From NCBI RefSeq assembly GCF_000327385.1, contig NW_008706747.1:961361-1025360 (forward strand): a DNA stretch of 64,000 nucleotides. The letters run 5' to 3'. The position numbers were made by a program, and so were the translations under genes. The notes under the pieces were generated by a model. The model saw nothing but the letters and a program-made list of their open reading frames with translations. It was not told the origin of the DNA and ran no database searches. This document shows positions 12,801 through 27,800 of the stretch, in pieces (position 1 is the stretch's first letter; each line of letters opens with the position of its first letter). This stretch comes from Lottia gigantea. Lineage: Eukaryota; Mollusca; Gastropoda; Lottiidae.

Positions 12801-15800
12801 ACATGGCATCGGGCATGAGTTTAAAGGGATTGTAAAGAGGTTTTCTGAATTTTGTATGTGTATCGGGGACACTGATAGCTTCAATTTGCGCTATTCCAAT
12901 TTTCATTCCGACGTCTGTGGTTCTTGAAATTCCACTAAAACTGACTGTTGTATGTGATGCTATAAAACACTTAGTTTCAGTTGAATTGCAGGAACCACAG
13001 ACATCTGATTGAATATTGGAATGGTGCAAATTGATGATATCAGTGTCCTCAATACACATACAAAATTTAGAAAACCTCTTTACAATCCCTTTAAAACATA
13101 TGTCGAAGACACTGGCTATGGAAATATCATCTTTATGTTTTAGGAATTGAAGAGCTTCAGAAGAAACAAATCTCTTTGAGGTTTTGATTAAATCGAAAAT
13201 CAGACTCTTCCCATTTAGTTATTCGTAGCAGCCTTCCCAAAATGGCTGTACCTTCTAACAAATTTTGGTTCAGACATGGACCTTTGACATTTCAAGCTTG
13301 CTTGACTTTTTCTTGAAATCTTCAAACAAGGTTCCTTTATATCTGCTTCTGAATTTCTCCCATTTTGTTTACAGTATGAATTTAAAGCCAAGGCAATCAA
13401 GAAAAAGAAAGTTACTCTCACAGTTTCTACTGATGGAGTTAAAGTCCAGATACGCAAGAAGAAAAAGGTAGGCAATTACATTTTTTACACTGGACCCCCA
13501 TCTCTTTTCTTAAATGCTTGAAAGGGATATATATGATTTATCAACTGATGGAGCTGAATGACAGCCATCTGTAACACTTTTCATAATTCAAATTAACATA
13601 GGGTTCTTCTACAATTCAATTCATTAATTGAATTTTTTATTCTGAAGTGCATGACTGATACAAGGAAACTGAGCTTTATCTATCTGTCTTGAACGATCTG
13701 GCATGTAATTATGCTTAGCTTTTAGTAAGCAGCCATGTTTTTACACGATCCAATGTACAGTACTCATAAGTGATTTTGGACCATCTCTATTTTCTAAGTT
13801 TTAAATGGCTATTTTTCAGAAGAATTTGACGTCGTTCGATGAGAGTAGATTGTTGATAATGACTCATGCCATTTATAGGTAAGTTTACTTTGGTCTTTAG
13901 AGGATCCGCAATGATTTATCAATGAAATTAATATAGCTATGTTTCACCTCTTGTCCATCTATCATGGAAGTCCATGTCCTGTTTTACATTTCAAAAATTT
14001 TATTCTCAAAGCTTTCTGGCTCATCTTGAGAAGGTGGGCTCGGAATAGTTCTCATCATTGACTCGTCATTGATATTAGGTTTTAAAAGAGATACTCTCAT
14101 AAAGAAGCACTGGCCAAGACCACAAATAGAGACTGGTGTATTGAAATGTTCCTTTAATCTCATTGGATATCTAAAATGTTGATGTGTGATAGGCCTACTT
14201 GTTGTTCTAAAAGCCTAAGTTAACTATATCGGTGAATCGATGTATCGCGATATGCTACGATACGCGTATTGTATCGCAACGTTGTGTATCGATACTTGAC
14301 AGTACCTATCATCCTGTAAAAAAGTGGAGATTTTTATAAGTTGGTTTATGATATAACAATTGTTTTTCACTGAAATTGTTGGTAACTATTTATAAGACAA
14401 TGGACGCTAACCACTTCTATCAACTAAATATCATAGTTATAAAGTTATGAATTAATATATATAGAAACTTTTACTTTTTTCCATTACCCAATATGACGAT
14501 ATGTATTTTGACGCTTGTATTGCAATACGTATTGTATCGTGACCCTTGTATTGCAATACGTATTGTATCGTGACCCTTGTATTGCAATACGTATTGTATT
14601 GTGACCCTTGTATTGCAATATGTATTGTATCGTGACCCTTGTATTGCAATACATATTGTATCGTGACCCTTGTATTGCAATACGTATTGTATTGTGACCC
14701 TTGTATTGCAATACGTATTGTATTGTGACCCTTGTATTGCAATACGTATTGTATCGTGACCCTTGTATTGCAATACGTATTGTATCGTGATCCTTGTATC
14801 GCAATACGTATTGTATCGTGCCATGGCTGACGATACCCAGCACTACTACGTTTGGAACTTAAGGAATTCCTGTCCTTAAAGATGATGGTCCCAGATAATG
14901 AGGCTCAACAATCCCAACATTACATGACAGTTCGTAGTCAAGGAGACAACCAATTAGCAATTAGATGACTCAATTATATACTTTATCAACGCTAATTTAT
15001 CGTCAAGGGGGACAACTTGAGAAACAATGAGACAGATTTGACATCTGATTATGAAAAATGTGCTGCCTCTTTAAAAAGGTGAAGGAAAGTTTGATGTCTC
15101 TCATGTGCACAAAATAATTTGCCATTGTAATTATCGTCAAGGGGGACAACTGGAGTAGATTTGACGTCTGATCTCAACAAAATGGCAATAAATTTGTGAT
15201 AGTTTTAACATTTGTCAAGGGAGAGATCTGGAGGTCTAATTAGGAAAATGATGTCACTTCAAAAAGAGGATACCATTTTGAATGGTGTCTGCTACGTGCA
15301 AATACGTCAACATTTTAATTGATGTCAAGGGGGACAACTGGAGTAGCAATGAGGCGGATCGACATCTGATTATTCAAATCATATAATTATGTCACTTCAA
15401 AGAGACTGAGAAATTTGAATGACGTCTGCTATGTGCAATAATGATGAAAGAAATATTGGAGCATTTTAAGTTTGGAATAACACAGAAGCAGATTTGACGT
15501 CTGATTATTAAAAGTAGAAATACGCTGTCACTTCAAAAGACAGACAAATTTGAATGGAGTCTACTATGGGTCATAATATTTTCATCTGACATTAAAGGGA
15601 CAGAGGTGCCATTTCAGGGTGTTGATTTTAGTCTTGAATATTTGTAAAAAGTCTTCAGAATACTAGAAATGTACACAAATTTCATAATTCCTTCAAAAAT
15701 TTCTCAAACTAGGATTTATTTCCCATTTCTATAGATGTCTTTTCTATATATCACAGTGTCTCAAAAAAAGACGAGTCATCTTTTTAACTTTTTAACGCGC

Positions 15801-18800
15801 ATAATTCTGGACACACATGGTTTTGAAGGCTCAAATTTCGATGGTGAGCTATAAACACTATTACTGATTGACTTAGCTAAAAAAAATTTCCTGTTTCTAA
15901 GACTAAAGTATGATTGGTCAAAAAAGTGGCGCAGCTGTCCTTTCAAGGGGAATAACTGGTGAAACGACCAAATTTGGTCAGAAAAGATTTAGGTTTAACA
16001 ATTTTGTTGACGAGTTCCGAAATTAGGTCGAAAGAATTTATTGGTTGACAGAATATTTCCTGATAGTTTCCAGAAGTCTGAGAATGATTCTTAATTCCAT
16101 TAGTAGAAGTAGACAAAAAGCAGACGGACTGGAAATTGGCGGCTTGGTCTTTGATATTCAGTGGGTCAAAAATAGTTGACAAGATCTGGGAGGCAAATGT
16201 CGATCAAATTGAGCGCCATAAGGTCTGGAATTTCATTTCTGGACTAAATTTGCAAAATTCTGCTGTAAGGGAATATAGTTGTGTTGGAATTGTTTCAGAA
16301 AAATTTTTATCTTTTATAGTTATTATTTAACAATAGAAAAAAAAATCTTTTTGTACAAAAATTGCCATTTCCGAGGTGTTTTTTCATTGACTTCGGGGGT
16401 TGATTTGAGTCTTGAATATATGTAAATAGTCTTCAGAAGTACTAGAAATGTAGGAAGAAGATCGTATAATTCCTTCAAAAATACTTCAAACTAGAAATTT
16501 CACTTTCTATTTCTATATATCACAGAGTATCTTAAATTGACGAGTCGTCATTTTAACATTCAAACGCAGATAATTCTAGACACACATGGATTTGAAAGCT
16601 CAAATTTTGACAGTGAGCTGTGATCACTATTACTGATTGTCTTAGCTAAAAAATTAATGTTTCTGAGACTAAAGTATGATTGTTCAAAAGAATACCGCAT
16701 CTGTCCCTTTAAAGCAAAATCCACTTCTTGCAATTATTTAAAACATCTTCAAACTCAAACTCAAATTACCAAAATTCTGATTTTTTTTAAAGGCATTTGT
16801 GGTAGTAATTGGTCCAAATAGCCATCCAGTTTTAGTAGAATTTACTATTGACCTAATTCCGTAAGAAACTGACCCAATTCCTGAAAGTGTAAGTCATTGA
16901 CATTCTGCGAGAAGAGACAGTCGGAATCAGATGCAGAAGTTGAATGGTTGGCATCATTCCCAGGCAGAATCATCTTGTCATTCCTGCGACTGAACAAAAG
17001 AATAATTTACACTCAATAGTCATTTCCATATGCTTGTTGGACATTTTGTCTCGCTGGTTTTTGAATGATGATATGATTTGGCAATACTTGATAACCCAGC
17101 AGACTGCTTGGCTCCTCGTCCAGAAAATGAATTTTTATTTAAAATGTGCTTACTTAATGCCACAAGAATGAATTCAACCTTTTACCTCAGCCCTAATAAT
17201 AGGGCCCCTCTAAATCCCCCCCTCTACCCATCTTCCCCTTATATATGTTGTCTCCCTGGTTTGAATGATGATATGATTTGACTATATCTCATAGCCCAGC
17301 AGACTGCTTGTCTCCTTGCCCATAAGATATCTTGATATTAGGCATTTTTCAATAGTTAATTGCATATTTATGGATAATTACTAAGTTTTTTGGATTTATC
17401 GGATTATATAAGGATCCTGTTATGTTATATATGACACCAGGTATAACCTCTGATGAATATATACTCTTATTGGCCAAGTTTAAAATTCTTAAATTTTATG
17501 TTCATTCTAAAACGTAGTATCCCTTTAAAATGAAAAATACACATTATTTTCTTTGACTCAGAATATTCTGCATCAGAAAATAGCAATTTGTTTTGGAATG
17601 AACAAAAAATGTCGCTAGCAATTCTATTTGGCGTGAAATTATTATTTTGACAAGGCGTCTAATTATAACGAGAGAAGCTAATTAGATATTGTTTGATGCT
17701 CGTTTGTTTTTAAATGGTAAAAATGAAAATATGAGAATCAAATTGGATCAATTTTCAGGAATCTTTGACATTTCTGCCAGCAACAGCTGCAACTTCTAAC
17801 TTGTTGAAGATTTAGAAATTATGAAGAGTCACGTTGCTGAAAAAATTTGAATCATTGGCCAATTTCTACGGTGGCTCACATACGACATATTTCACTTTTA
17901 ATTTTGAATTAAAAACATTAATTTTCACTCCTAGGTGAAAATCAATCATCACCTAGGTGGAAATTAAACTTTAATTTTCACCTCGAAAAAAAAGTTTTTA
18001 ATTCAAAATTCTTGAATTATCATCTTGGTGAAAATAATTAAAGTTTTTAATTCAAAATTAATTTTCACTTAATTCCTTCAAAAATATTTCAAAGTAAGAA
18101 TTTCACTTTCTATTTCTATGGCAGACTCTCAAGAAAAGACGGGTAAACATTTGAATTTTCCAACACGTGTATTTGAAGGCTGTGATCTGTGAACACTATG
18201 ACTGATTAGCGCAGCTAAAAAAAATCCTGTTTCTGATACTAAGGTATGATTGGTCAAACGAATAACGAACATATCCTACAATTCCTTCTTAAATAGAAAT
18301 TCTAAATAGCTTCAAGAAATCAACACAAAATAATTTCGACAATGGACCACAATTTTCCCAGTGGAATTTAAAAAACTGTTTTTGACAAAACAGAAGAAAA
18401 GTAACGAAGAAGTTTGAATTGTAAATTTTCAACATTAATAACAATTGGATCAATAATGGTGAAAGTTGATTTGAAAAAAAACAGAAAATGTTATTTTTGT
18501 CTGCATATTTTAGCAGTTTTTTGTTGGAAATTTTTAAATGGAATATTCTGATATGATCTGAGGAACTTTCATTTACATATTTATGAATAATGGCCGCCAT
18601 TTTCTTGTGATGTTCAAGTATGCATCAATGAACAGAGACTGATGAACATCAAAGTTTAAATGTTGAAAATTAAACTGGAGATTAGTCAACTGATTACTTT
18701 TATTAAAATCAAATCTGGATATTTGTTTTGTGTTTTTTCTTAGGGTGACTCCACTTGCTATCCATAATCTGACAACATTCTTGGGCATCTTTTGTTCTGG

Positions 18801-21800
18801 GTCTTTTAGTCTTCGACCAATCCAATGTGGTGTTCAGTAAATGATTTTGTTTGTGTTTTAAGACATTCATTCTTAAACATTGACTTATTTTGTCTTTTTG
18901 ATTTTAACAGTGATTTGATTGGTTAGCTTAAGTTTTGAGTCAAAATTCCACAGAACACGATTTAAAGAACAATCATGTTAGATCATGGATGGCAGTAGTA
19001 AAATAAAATACAGAGAAACGAAACCAAGCATCTAGAATTTCATTATAATTCGATCGACCCAGACTTGAATTTTTCAGCAAATTTGCTAGTAATGTTTGAC
19101 TTGATCCTAAAAGTGCTCAGAAAGTATCTCAAAATATAATTCAATAGAAAAATAATCAGTAGCATTTCTGCTACTATTACTGATCTCTAAAACTACTCGA
19201 AAAGTAACGTGTAAAATAAGATCATGGATTATATAAAATCAGAATTAGTTTAAAATTAGTTATTGGCAAAAATATTTTGAAAAAAAATGCACATTTACAA
19301 ATTCTGAGTGAAACCCTCGCGGGAATTTTACGGTTATAATTTCATGAACTCATGCTAATGAAAAGTCAATATTTTGCCGAAGAGAAAATCGCGGCAAGTT
19401 ATAACCTTTCTTGCCATCCTAATTATTATCTTACCACGCGCATTAACATGTACACGATAAGCAAATATGAAGTTGTTGATTCAGAAATTAGCGTAACAAT
19501 ATTTTCCGCTTGCGTAAAGATGGCCGACGTTGTTGACATAACAATTGATGTAATGAACTCATCACTTTAGCTAACGAGTTTGTCGGTTGAACAGGCTATC
19601 ATCAAATACTCCTAACAATTCTACCTTAATTTGAGGAGATCTCAAACAAATTGAATTTTGATATTGAATAACCTAGAGGACTACTTTTTACCGGGTGTAA
19701 GGATACTTGTTGAAATTGAGTTAATTCTAATTCTAGATTTTGATGAAATGTGAACTAGTTTTAAAAGAAATTTTATTGAACTTTTGAAATTTTAGTTGGA
19801 TGTCCCAGTTTCATGTTTTTTACTCGTGATTTGAATAATACTTTTGATCAGGGGTGTAACTAGAAAATACACGATGGGTAGGGGGGTGCAAAAATGAGGT
19901 GTCCCTCTTAGGCGAGAACCGAGGGGTCAAAGCCCCTGTAACCCAAAGGTCTTGGGGCTGTCAGAGTCTCTCAGAAGCCAACAGATGTCAGATGGCCTCG
20001 GTTGAATTTTGAACATTGAGAGGGCTTATTTTCACTTTAAATTCAAATCTTTCACTGGGGGTTGTGGGGGAAGGGGGGGGTGGAGTCATGGCCCAAATAC
20101 GCCCCTATTTTTGATAGGTATATGTTGTCAAAACTGGCAAAACATTGGTAGCAGCTAATGATCTTCTCACATGAGGAAGTATATCAATCATAAGTGAGTC
20201 AATATTTCATAATAAAAAGTGGTATCAGGTGTCTAGAAGAGTAAGCATACAATATACTCAAATAATAAATTGTTTTTAAAATAAGACTTTTATCTTTGTA
20301 ACAATTTCAAGCAAGATTTCAGGTACTTCAGGTTGTTATAAAAGAAAGCAGGAAGAAAGATAGCCAGGGCATCATATAGAGACATTGTCTGTTGTTTTAA
20401 GATAAGACTAGACTGGGGATTATATACATGGTGTAAGAACTCTCCACATGGCAATAAAAATATTCCTTAGCTTTGATGTTTAGTGATGTACAGAAATTCA
20501 ACATGAATGTTATCTTTCAGACCAACAGACATTCAAGTTGGATTGTCCTTCATTTATAAGTTTTTCCTTTAGAATTCAGATAATTCAAGTTGAATTGCTC
20601 TTCTTTTTTTCAATGTATCCCAAGCTCGACTTCAGAGATATTCAAGTTGCATTGCCCTCTTTTTCTCAATGTATTCCAAGCCCGACTTCAGATATCATTC
20701 AATTTAAGTTGGATTGCCCCTTTTATTTCTGGATTTCAAGCTCGACTTCAGAGATATTCAAGTTGGATTGCCCCTTTTTTTTTTCACTGGATTTCAAGCT
20801 CGACTTCAGAGATCTTTCAAGTTGGATTGCCCTTCTTTTATAAGTTTTTCCTTAAGACTTCAGATACATTCAAGTAGGATTTTCCCTTTTTTATAAAATA
20901 ATCTAACATGGATTTAAGTTCTCCTTCAGACATTCAAGGTGGATTGCCCCTTTTTTTCATAAAAAAGGACTTGACATGGAACCTAAGATTTACTTCAGAA
21001 TTACAGATATTTAAGTTGGATTGCCCCTTTTTTTGTTAAAAATCGGAAATGGATTAAAAGTTTTCCTTCAGACTGAAATGATATATTTTCAATGGAAAAT
21101 AAAAGTAAATTCTACACAAAATTAGAATGTTTTGAAGGGACTTTTTGATCAAAGCTACCATTTTTCCCACCTTCGAGCCAAAATTGACATAACATCTTTG
21201 ACAGGTCATGTTTTATATGATGGTTAATCGAAGAAAAACTGCCAAGGGGAGAAAAATATAACTCATTTTAAGTGGTTTGGCAAATTATAACCTAATCAAA
21301 ACAGGTCTTTAATCTGGCTCTCAGATAAAATACTTCCTGAGAATTACTTCCCTTTAATAGTCTGATGTACAAAAGAAAAGAATTTGCTGCCCGGAGGAAA
21401 ATTTTTATGGTCTCTTAAAGGGATTGTAAAGAGGTTTTCTAAACTTTGCAAGTGTATCAGGGACACTGATAATATTGATTTGTACCATTCCAATTTTCAG
21501 ACGTCTGTAGTTCCTGAAATTTAACTTAAAGTAAGCGTTTGTAGGAGTGACATCATAAAACACTTAGTTTTAGTGTAATTACAGGAACAACAGACGTCTG
21601 ATTGAAATGTGGAATATTGCTAATTGATGCTATCAGTATCCCCGATACACATAAAAAATTTTAAAAACCTCTTGTCAATCCCTTTAATTGTTTGTCGAAA
21701 TCAAGTCATTAAGAAAATTTAGGCCTATATTCCAATGAAGAAGCTTATAGTATTTTATCTGAATCCTTTTCTGCATTCTAAGACTACTGGAGACGTGCAC

Positions 21801-24800
21801 TATCACTCAGTGTGCAATGAGGGAAATTTTGCAAAGACATCAGTACCTACAAATCCCACGAATATAATCTTTTGTAAGATGTAGATCAAATTCAAATATG
21901 TAATTGGTGTAATATATGACTTGGAGATGAAATGTAAAATGGTGATGTCCTAAATTATAACTGTTTAAACAAGAAACTGACTCAGTCTGCTAATGTCAAT
22001 ATTGTTTCGCTCTTTATTACTTGATGTTCAAGACTAGCTGGAAATGTTTATTAAAGAAATGTCTTGAAGATCAAGGCTGCGTAATTGTTACTTTTGGGGT
22101 TGTTTCTTTTATTGAATTTACCAGTCATGTAGGCCAATGGCCTCTGCTAGTTGGGAAATCCAATTGTAGAGTGGCAACAAGTCTTTGTAAAGTGAAGGCA
22201 TCAAACATTAAGACACATGTCCTGGGGGCTTATGCTAGTGGGATTGTAAAGAGATTTTCTAAATTTTTTATGCGTATCGGAGACACTGATAGCATCAGTT
22301 TCCACCAATCAAATTTTCAATCAGACGTCTGTGGTTCCTGCAATTCTACTAAAACTAAGTGTTTTATGATGTCACCCCCACAAAATTTGCTTGTATCACA
22401 TAAGACCTTTGCAGGGGTGATGTCATAAAACACTTAGTTAAAGTAGAATTGTAGAACCATAGACGTCTGATTGAAAATTTGATTGGTGCAAATTGATGCT
22501 GTCCCAGATACACATTAGATTTAGGAAAACCTCTTTACAATCTATGTAAAGGTTGTTTTTTAATTGAATTTACCAGTCATGTACGGTCTACTGCAGCTGA
22601 CAAAACGCAAGCGTAGAGTGGTATCAAGTGTCATGTTTCTTAGTTACAATTTAAGGATCTTGTTTACTGCGCATTTTCTTGATATTTACAAATCATGTGT
22701 GTACTCTCTTCAGGTTTGTGTGGTTGAAAGTATCTTGTTGACAACTCAATTGCACAGTGATAACAGGTGCTTATAAAGTGTAAGCACCAAGACGCCCTTA
22801 TTATGGATACTCTCGAAGTTTGTCAAAGATTTAAACTGACTTAACTAGTGGGAGGTCATTCTGCAGTAAAAGTGTCCATTAAACAAAATATAAAATCAAT
22901 CAAATTTAAGATTGAAATTTAAATCTGAGAGGCTACAAAGTCAAGATCACGTCTGCACCACACATTTTTTAGTTAATGTAAATATGTACTTGGATCATTA
23001 ATCAATTTTCCAATATCCAAGGCCAGAAAAGAAAAGAACACACCACTCGAGTTAACTTGAGTCCACAAAACATGTCACAAGTCTTCTAATTAAGCATGTT
23101 CCTGATAATTTCCAGACTATTGCTTCCAAATTAAACATGTTCCAGGAACTTGTGAAGGTTTCGGTGCCACAATATTAAATTGTTCTTTGCTGGAGTTGAA
23201 ATTGAAGATGAAAAAAAAGATATAAATGTCTTTACTTCATTTGTTTAACTAAATATCACATTTTTGTCCAACTCATGTTTGCAATTTGTAAATTGTTATT
23301 TTGGCCAGCTAGAGTCAGTAAAACTAGTTGAACCTTTTTCTCTCTTTCTCTCATTGAGACAGGTTAGAGTCAGCAACTTCAGGCAACTAGATCAGGGCTG
23401 TTGATATAATTTTTTGGCCAGTCACATGTTTAATGATGTGTGGTTTCACACCACAAACTTCCTGTAGATTTGACAGAAGTCAGAAAAGATGATACACTAT
23501 ATAAACTCTCTAAGTATAGAAGGGAGATAACTACAAACTTATATTTCATTTCATATTTCTCCTTTGAATTGCTTTGCTTCAGTGGAATTTCTCTTGTCAT
23601 TTACATTCATTCATTCATTCATTCATTTATTTTGCCCTTCATTGCCATTCTGATTCTTATACCCCTTTATGTATTCATTCATTCATTCTTCTATTACAAG
23701 CATTCACATAATCATTCATTCATTCATTTATTCCATCTGTCTATTTCCAGGATATTCTATGTGTCTCATGACTCCCAGGATTTAAAGATCTGGAGCTATA
23801 TAGCTAGAGATGGTCCTAGTAACGTATTTAAATGTAATGTTTTCAAGGCATATAAAAAGGTAAGGAGAAAGTTTATTTTATATTCTCTGGGATGACTTGG
23901 GGATTCAGTAAGCCAAACTTGTACAAGACTGAAGTATATTCACAAAATAGTGCTCATGTTTTAGTTTCGTGGAATGACATGGAAAATCAAGTCTATATTT
24001 GCAGAAGGCTGTGCACATTTATGGGGTTGTAAAGAGGTTTTTGTGCTTCTTTTTGTGTATTGGGGTCATTTATGGCTTCTATTTATAGCATTCTAATTTT
24101 CTGTCAGATGTCTGTGGTTCCTGTAATTATGGAAATGTTTAACAATTTATGACGCCACTATCGCAAATGCTGCCAAAAATATCTAATGGTCTTTAAGAAA
24201 GCTATGTCAGAAAATGCTTAGTTTTATGAGAATTGCAGACTCACAGATGCCTGATTGAAAATTGGAATGGTGCAAATATCCATGCTATTCGTTTTTCAAT
24301 GCATATAAAAGTGTCAATGGCCAGCAATCTTGGAAATATAAATTTCATAAGATGTAAAACTCCATTCATTTAAAAAATTATGGACATATGTTTTCATTTT
24401 ACCTAATTGAATCCTGAAAGTGATTTAAGAATTTTCCAAATTGGATATCCAACTGGTTCCACATTTTTTATGGTTTTGAGGAATTCTTCAGACAGATTTT
24501 TCAAAATTCTATCATTTCTTTCTTGTCATAATCCATTCATCTTAATAATCAAAAACACATTTGAAAATATGTTGATTGTACATCTGTTTTCATTGATGAA
24601 AAATGTACCAAAATAAACAACATAAGCCATGTGAACTCTCTGAAATGGTTCCAAGAGAATGAAAGCATGAATGAATGAATGAATGAATGAATGAATGAAT
24701 GAATGAATGAATGAATGAATGTGAATGAATGAATGTGTGAATGAATGAATGAATGTTAATACTGAGCCTACAGGTTTTTCACATTTTGATAAAAAACAAC

Positions 24801-27800
24801 ACAAACACAAATTTCAATTACAATATCAATTCAGACATGACTGGTAAATAAAGTCAGATCAAAATCCCTGATTAACCATCTGCAAAACAAAGCCAATAGT
24901 TACATAGTAGCTACCTACATAAAAACACAGTTGTCCAAGTTTGTCCTTAACAGTTAGATGTGGCTGGCAAATTAGGTCACATCAAAATCCCTTCTTTATA
25001 TACTTCGTAACATTGTTGTCGCCTACATACAAATACAAAAAAATATCTAAAAAAAAATAGTTATCCAAATTTTTTTCCTTAAAAATGGTAAAACCAGGTG
25101 CGGCACTTCACCTTTGACCTTTCTGTCAATGAAATTATTTTGATGTTTTTGTTTTTAGTGTGATGTTTATTTTTGTCTGTCAAAGTTGCTGATATTTACT
25201 GGTATTTACTGGTATTTATGTTGTTTTATCAGATATCAGGTTCTGGCTTTAAAATTATTATTTACAACACTTAAACATGGGGAGTCCTTTTACAACTGGC
25301 ATCATATTTCTTTCAAATGATGAGGCTTTTTTCAGTGTTTCATTTTTTATTTTTTCTGTGGGTTATTACATTTGCAATCCATGATCTGACATATTTTTCT
25401 TTAAATCGTGTTAAAACAACATTTAAACATGGGGAGTCTTTTTACACCTGCTATTATATCTCTTACAAATGATGAAACTTTTTCCAGTGTTTCATTGTAT
25501 ATTTTTTCTTACAGTCCATGATCTGACAATTTTTTCTGTAAATCGTGTTAAAACAACAATTTAACATAGGGAGTTCCTTATACATATTTCTTTCAAATGA
25601 TTACTTCGCCATGAATAGGCCTGGTGGCTATTGCAATAATTTGTTTTGTATTCTTCTGTGGGTTATAACACTTGCAGTCAATGATCTGACAAATTTTTCT
25701 TTAAATTGTGTTCTGTAGAATTTTGAGTTGACTGTATTTGCTGTGCAAAGAAATTTGATTGAAATTCAGGCTTTGATTGGCTGTAATCACTGGCATAAAT
25801 CAAATAGCTGCACTCCGCGATACAAGAATAATGACTATTGCAGTCAAGGTATTAGTATGAATTTCATTGTGAAGATGTATATCGCTAAGCAAAAATATCT
25901 GATTTAAATCCAAATCACTTAAATGTTTCAATTTATAAAAACTTCAATATTACATTTCGAAAAATCTGTTCGTAATTAAATCAAACAGAATTGAAAACAG
26001 CCATGTTTAGTCTAAATTTCAGTAGAAAATATAAAATCTCATCATTGTTTGGTCTATAGTTATAAGATATTGTTTATGAGAAGGAAATGATGTAATAATC
26101 AAATCTCGGTTACCATGGCAACCATTTTGATAAAATTATTTTCACTGATTCACCTGAATTTAATGTAAGAAAAGATAATGATTTTGATAAATTTTGGTCA
26201 AATTTCACTTTTTATCAATTTTCTGAAGACGTACACCTGCAATATTTTGAAATTTATCGTTTTCATACCTGATTTGTCATAGAGGGTTAAGTTATTTTGT
26301 GTCAAAACAAGATTTATTTGATAAAGGTCAAGGTTTATATGGTGCTCAAGGTGCTTCGAGGGATACTGTAGCACTGATGGTTTGAGGGTTGAAAACCTTA
26401 CATGACATCATTTGCTTGGTTATGTCAAACAAATGATGGTTGTAGGATGTGGGTTCTAATCTCGGTCAGATGCTTTGAGGAGTTCTGTAGCACTGTTGGT
26501 TAGAGTGATGAAAACATGACATCATTTGCTTGGTTATGCCAAACTAATGGTGGTCTTGGGTACTAATCTTGGTCAGGGTATGTGAAAGTCTGGTGAGTTT
26601 GAATAAGTCATCTTTCATTTTTCCAGTCGACCCAGCTGTAAATGGGTACAGATAATCCAGGAAAGATAAATTCCAAGAGTTTTAACCAAGGACCAGCTGG
26701 TAGAAAGGATCCTGGTGAACCTTAAGTTTTTATCCATGTACTGCCACTTTAAGTGCCATATTTTTCTGAAAATTGTTACCTTGAAAGAGCCAGGTGTTGA
26801 ATAGGGTAACCTGATATTGGACCAATCAGAATCAAGACGTCTGCCTGATAAAAACCTGTGTAGTTTGGTTCATTACCAATCTTATGATAAAATCTGAACA
26901 CCAGGTTATCATGGTTTATCTTAAAACATGGATTTGCCAAGTTTGATTTACATTAGCTTGAAAAGAAATCAAGAACGGCTGGAAGGGGGTGGGAGGGGGG
27001 GGTGCTTTGGCTGTATTAAAAGTTAACTGTCTAAATAACCCTATTGCTAAAAAAAATTGTCGTAGGTGTAAAATTTTACATTGAGAAATACCAGACTTAA
27101 AACAGATTGCTCTAAAGATTTTGTGTTAAACTGGAATTTATATTTTGATTCTGATTAGTGACACAGTTGGCTGAAATCAAACTCGATAAATTTGTCAGAC
27201 AACTCAAGACAGTTTTAAAACTTATGGTGTATAGCATTACTGTTTGGCTGTTCATTTTAAAGATCCCTCGACAGTTGGAAATCATAAAGAGTAGGCTAAT
27301 GCTGTTGTCCTAGCAAAATTTCCCTCATTGTACACTGCATGGTGTTACAAGTTCTCAATCACCCAATGTGCAGAAAAATAGGACATAAAACTCAATTTCA
27401 TTTCCAATGACCCAGCAGACGACAGATTTAGGTCTGATTGATATTAAACTAAACCACCCACAGTATTATGATATAAAAGAAGGTGACCAAGTGTAAAAAT
27501 TAGATTGATGGCGTCTGCTACTGAAAGTTTTAATTATATTCAGACATCTGGCTTATATTTATTGTTTCGTTACCTCATTGCTTCTGATCAAGGTTGGGAT
27601 GAACTTGGTTGTTTGGTGGATGGGTTCGAATTGGTTGATTAAGTGCAAATGCTAAAAACATACCCTGCAGATCAGGGCTGTTGATTCATTTTTTGTCAGT
27701 CGGACATTTTTCAACGACCTGTGAAATTTGATCTCGATTTAACCTTGAAATGAAATGAATGGAGTTTTACGTCCCACTTTCGATTTCACCTTGAGAGAAG

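Noticed and set aside
14452-14843. Three overlapping minus-strand open frames with repeated VLQYKGH peptides
   Set aside because: They arise from the 31-bp satellite, which reads open in all three frames; no start context, splice sites or family similarity.
22021-22428. 135-residue plus-strand open frame
   Set aside because: Its second half is the left arm of a family A MITE and the first half has no recognisable domain.
24526-24810. Minus-strand frame rich in HSFIHSFI
   Set aside because: Translation of the (TGAA)n microsatellite.
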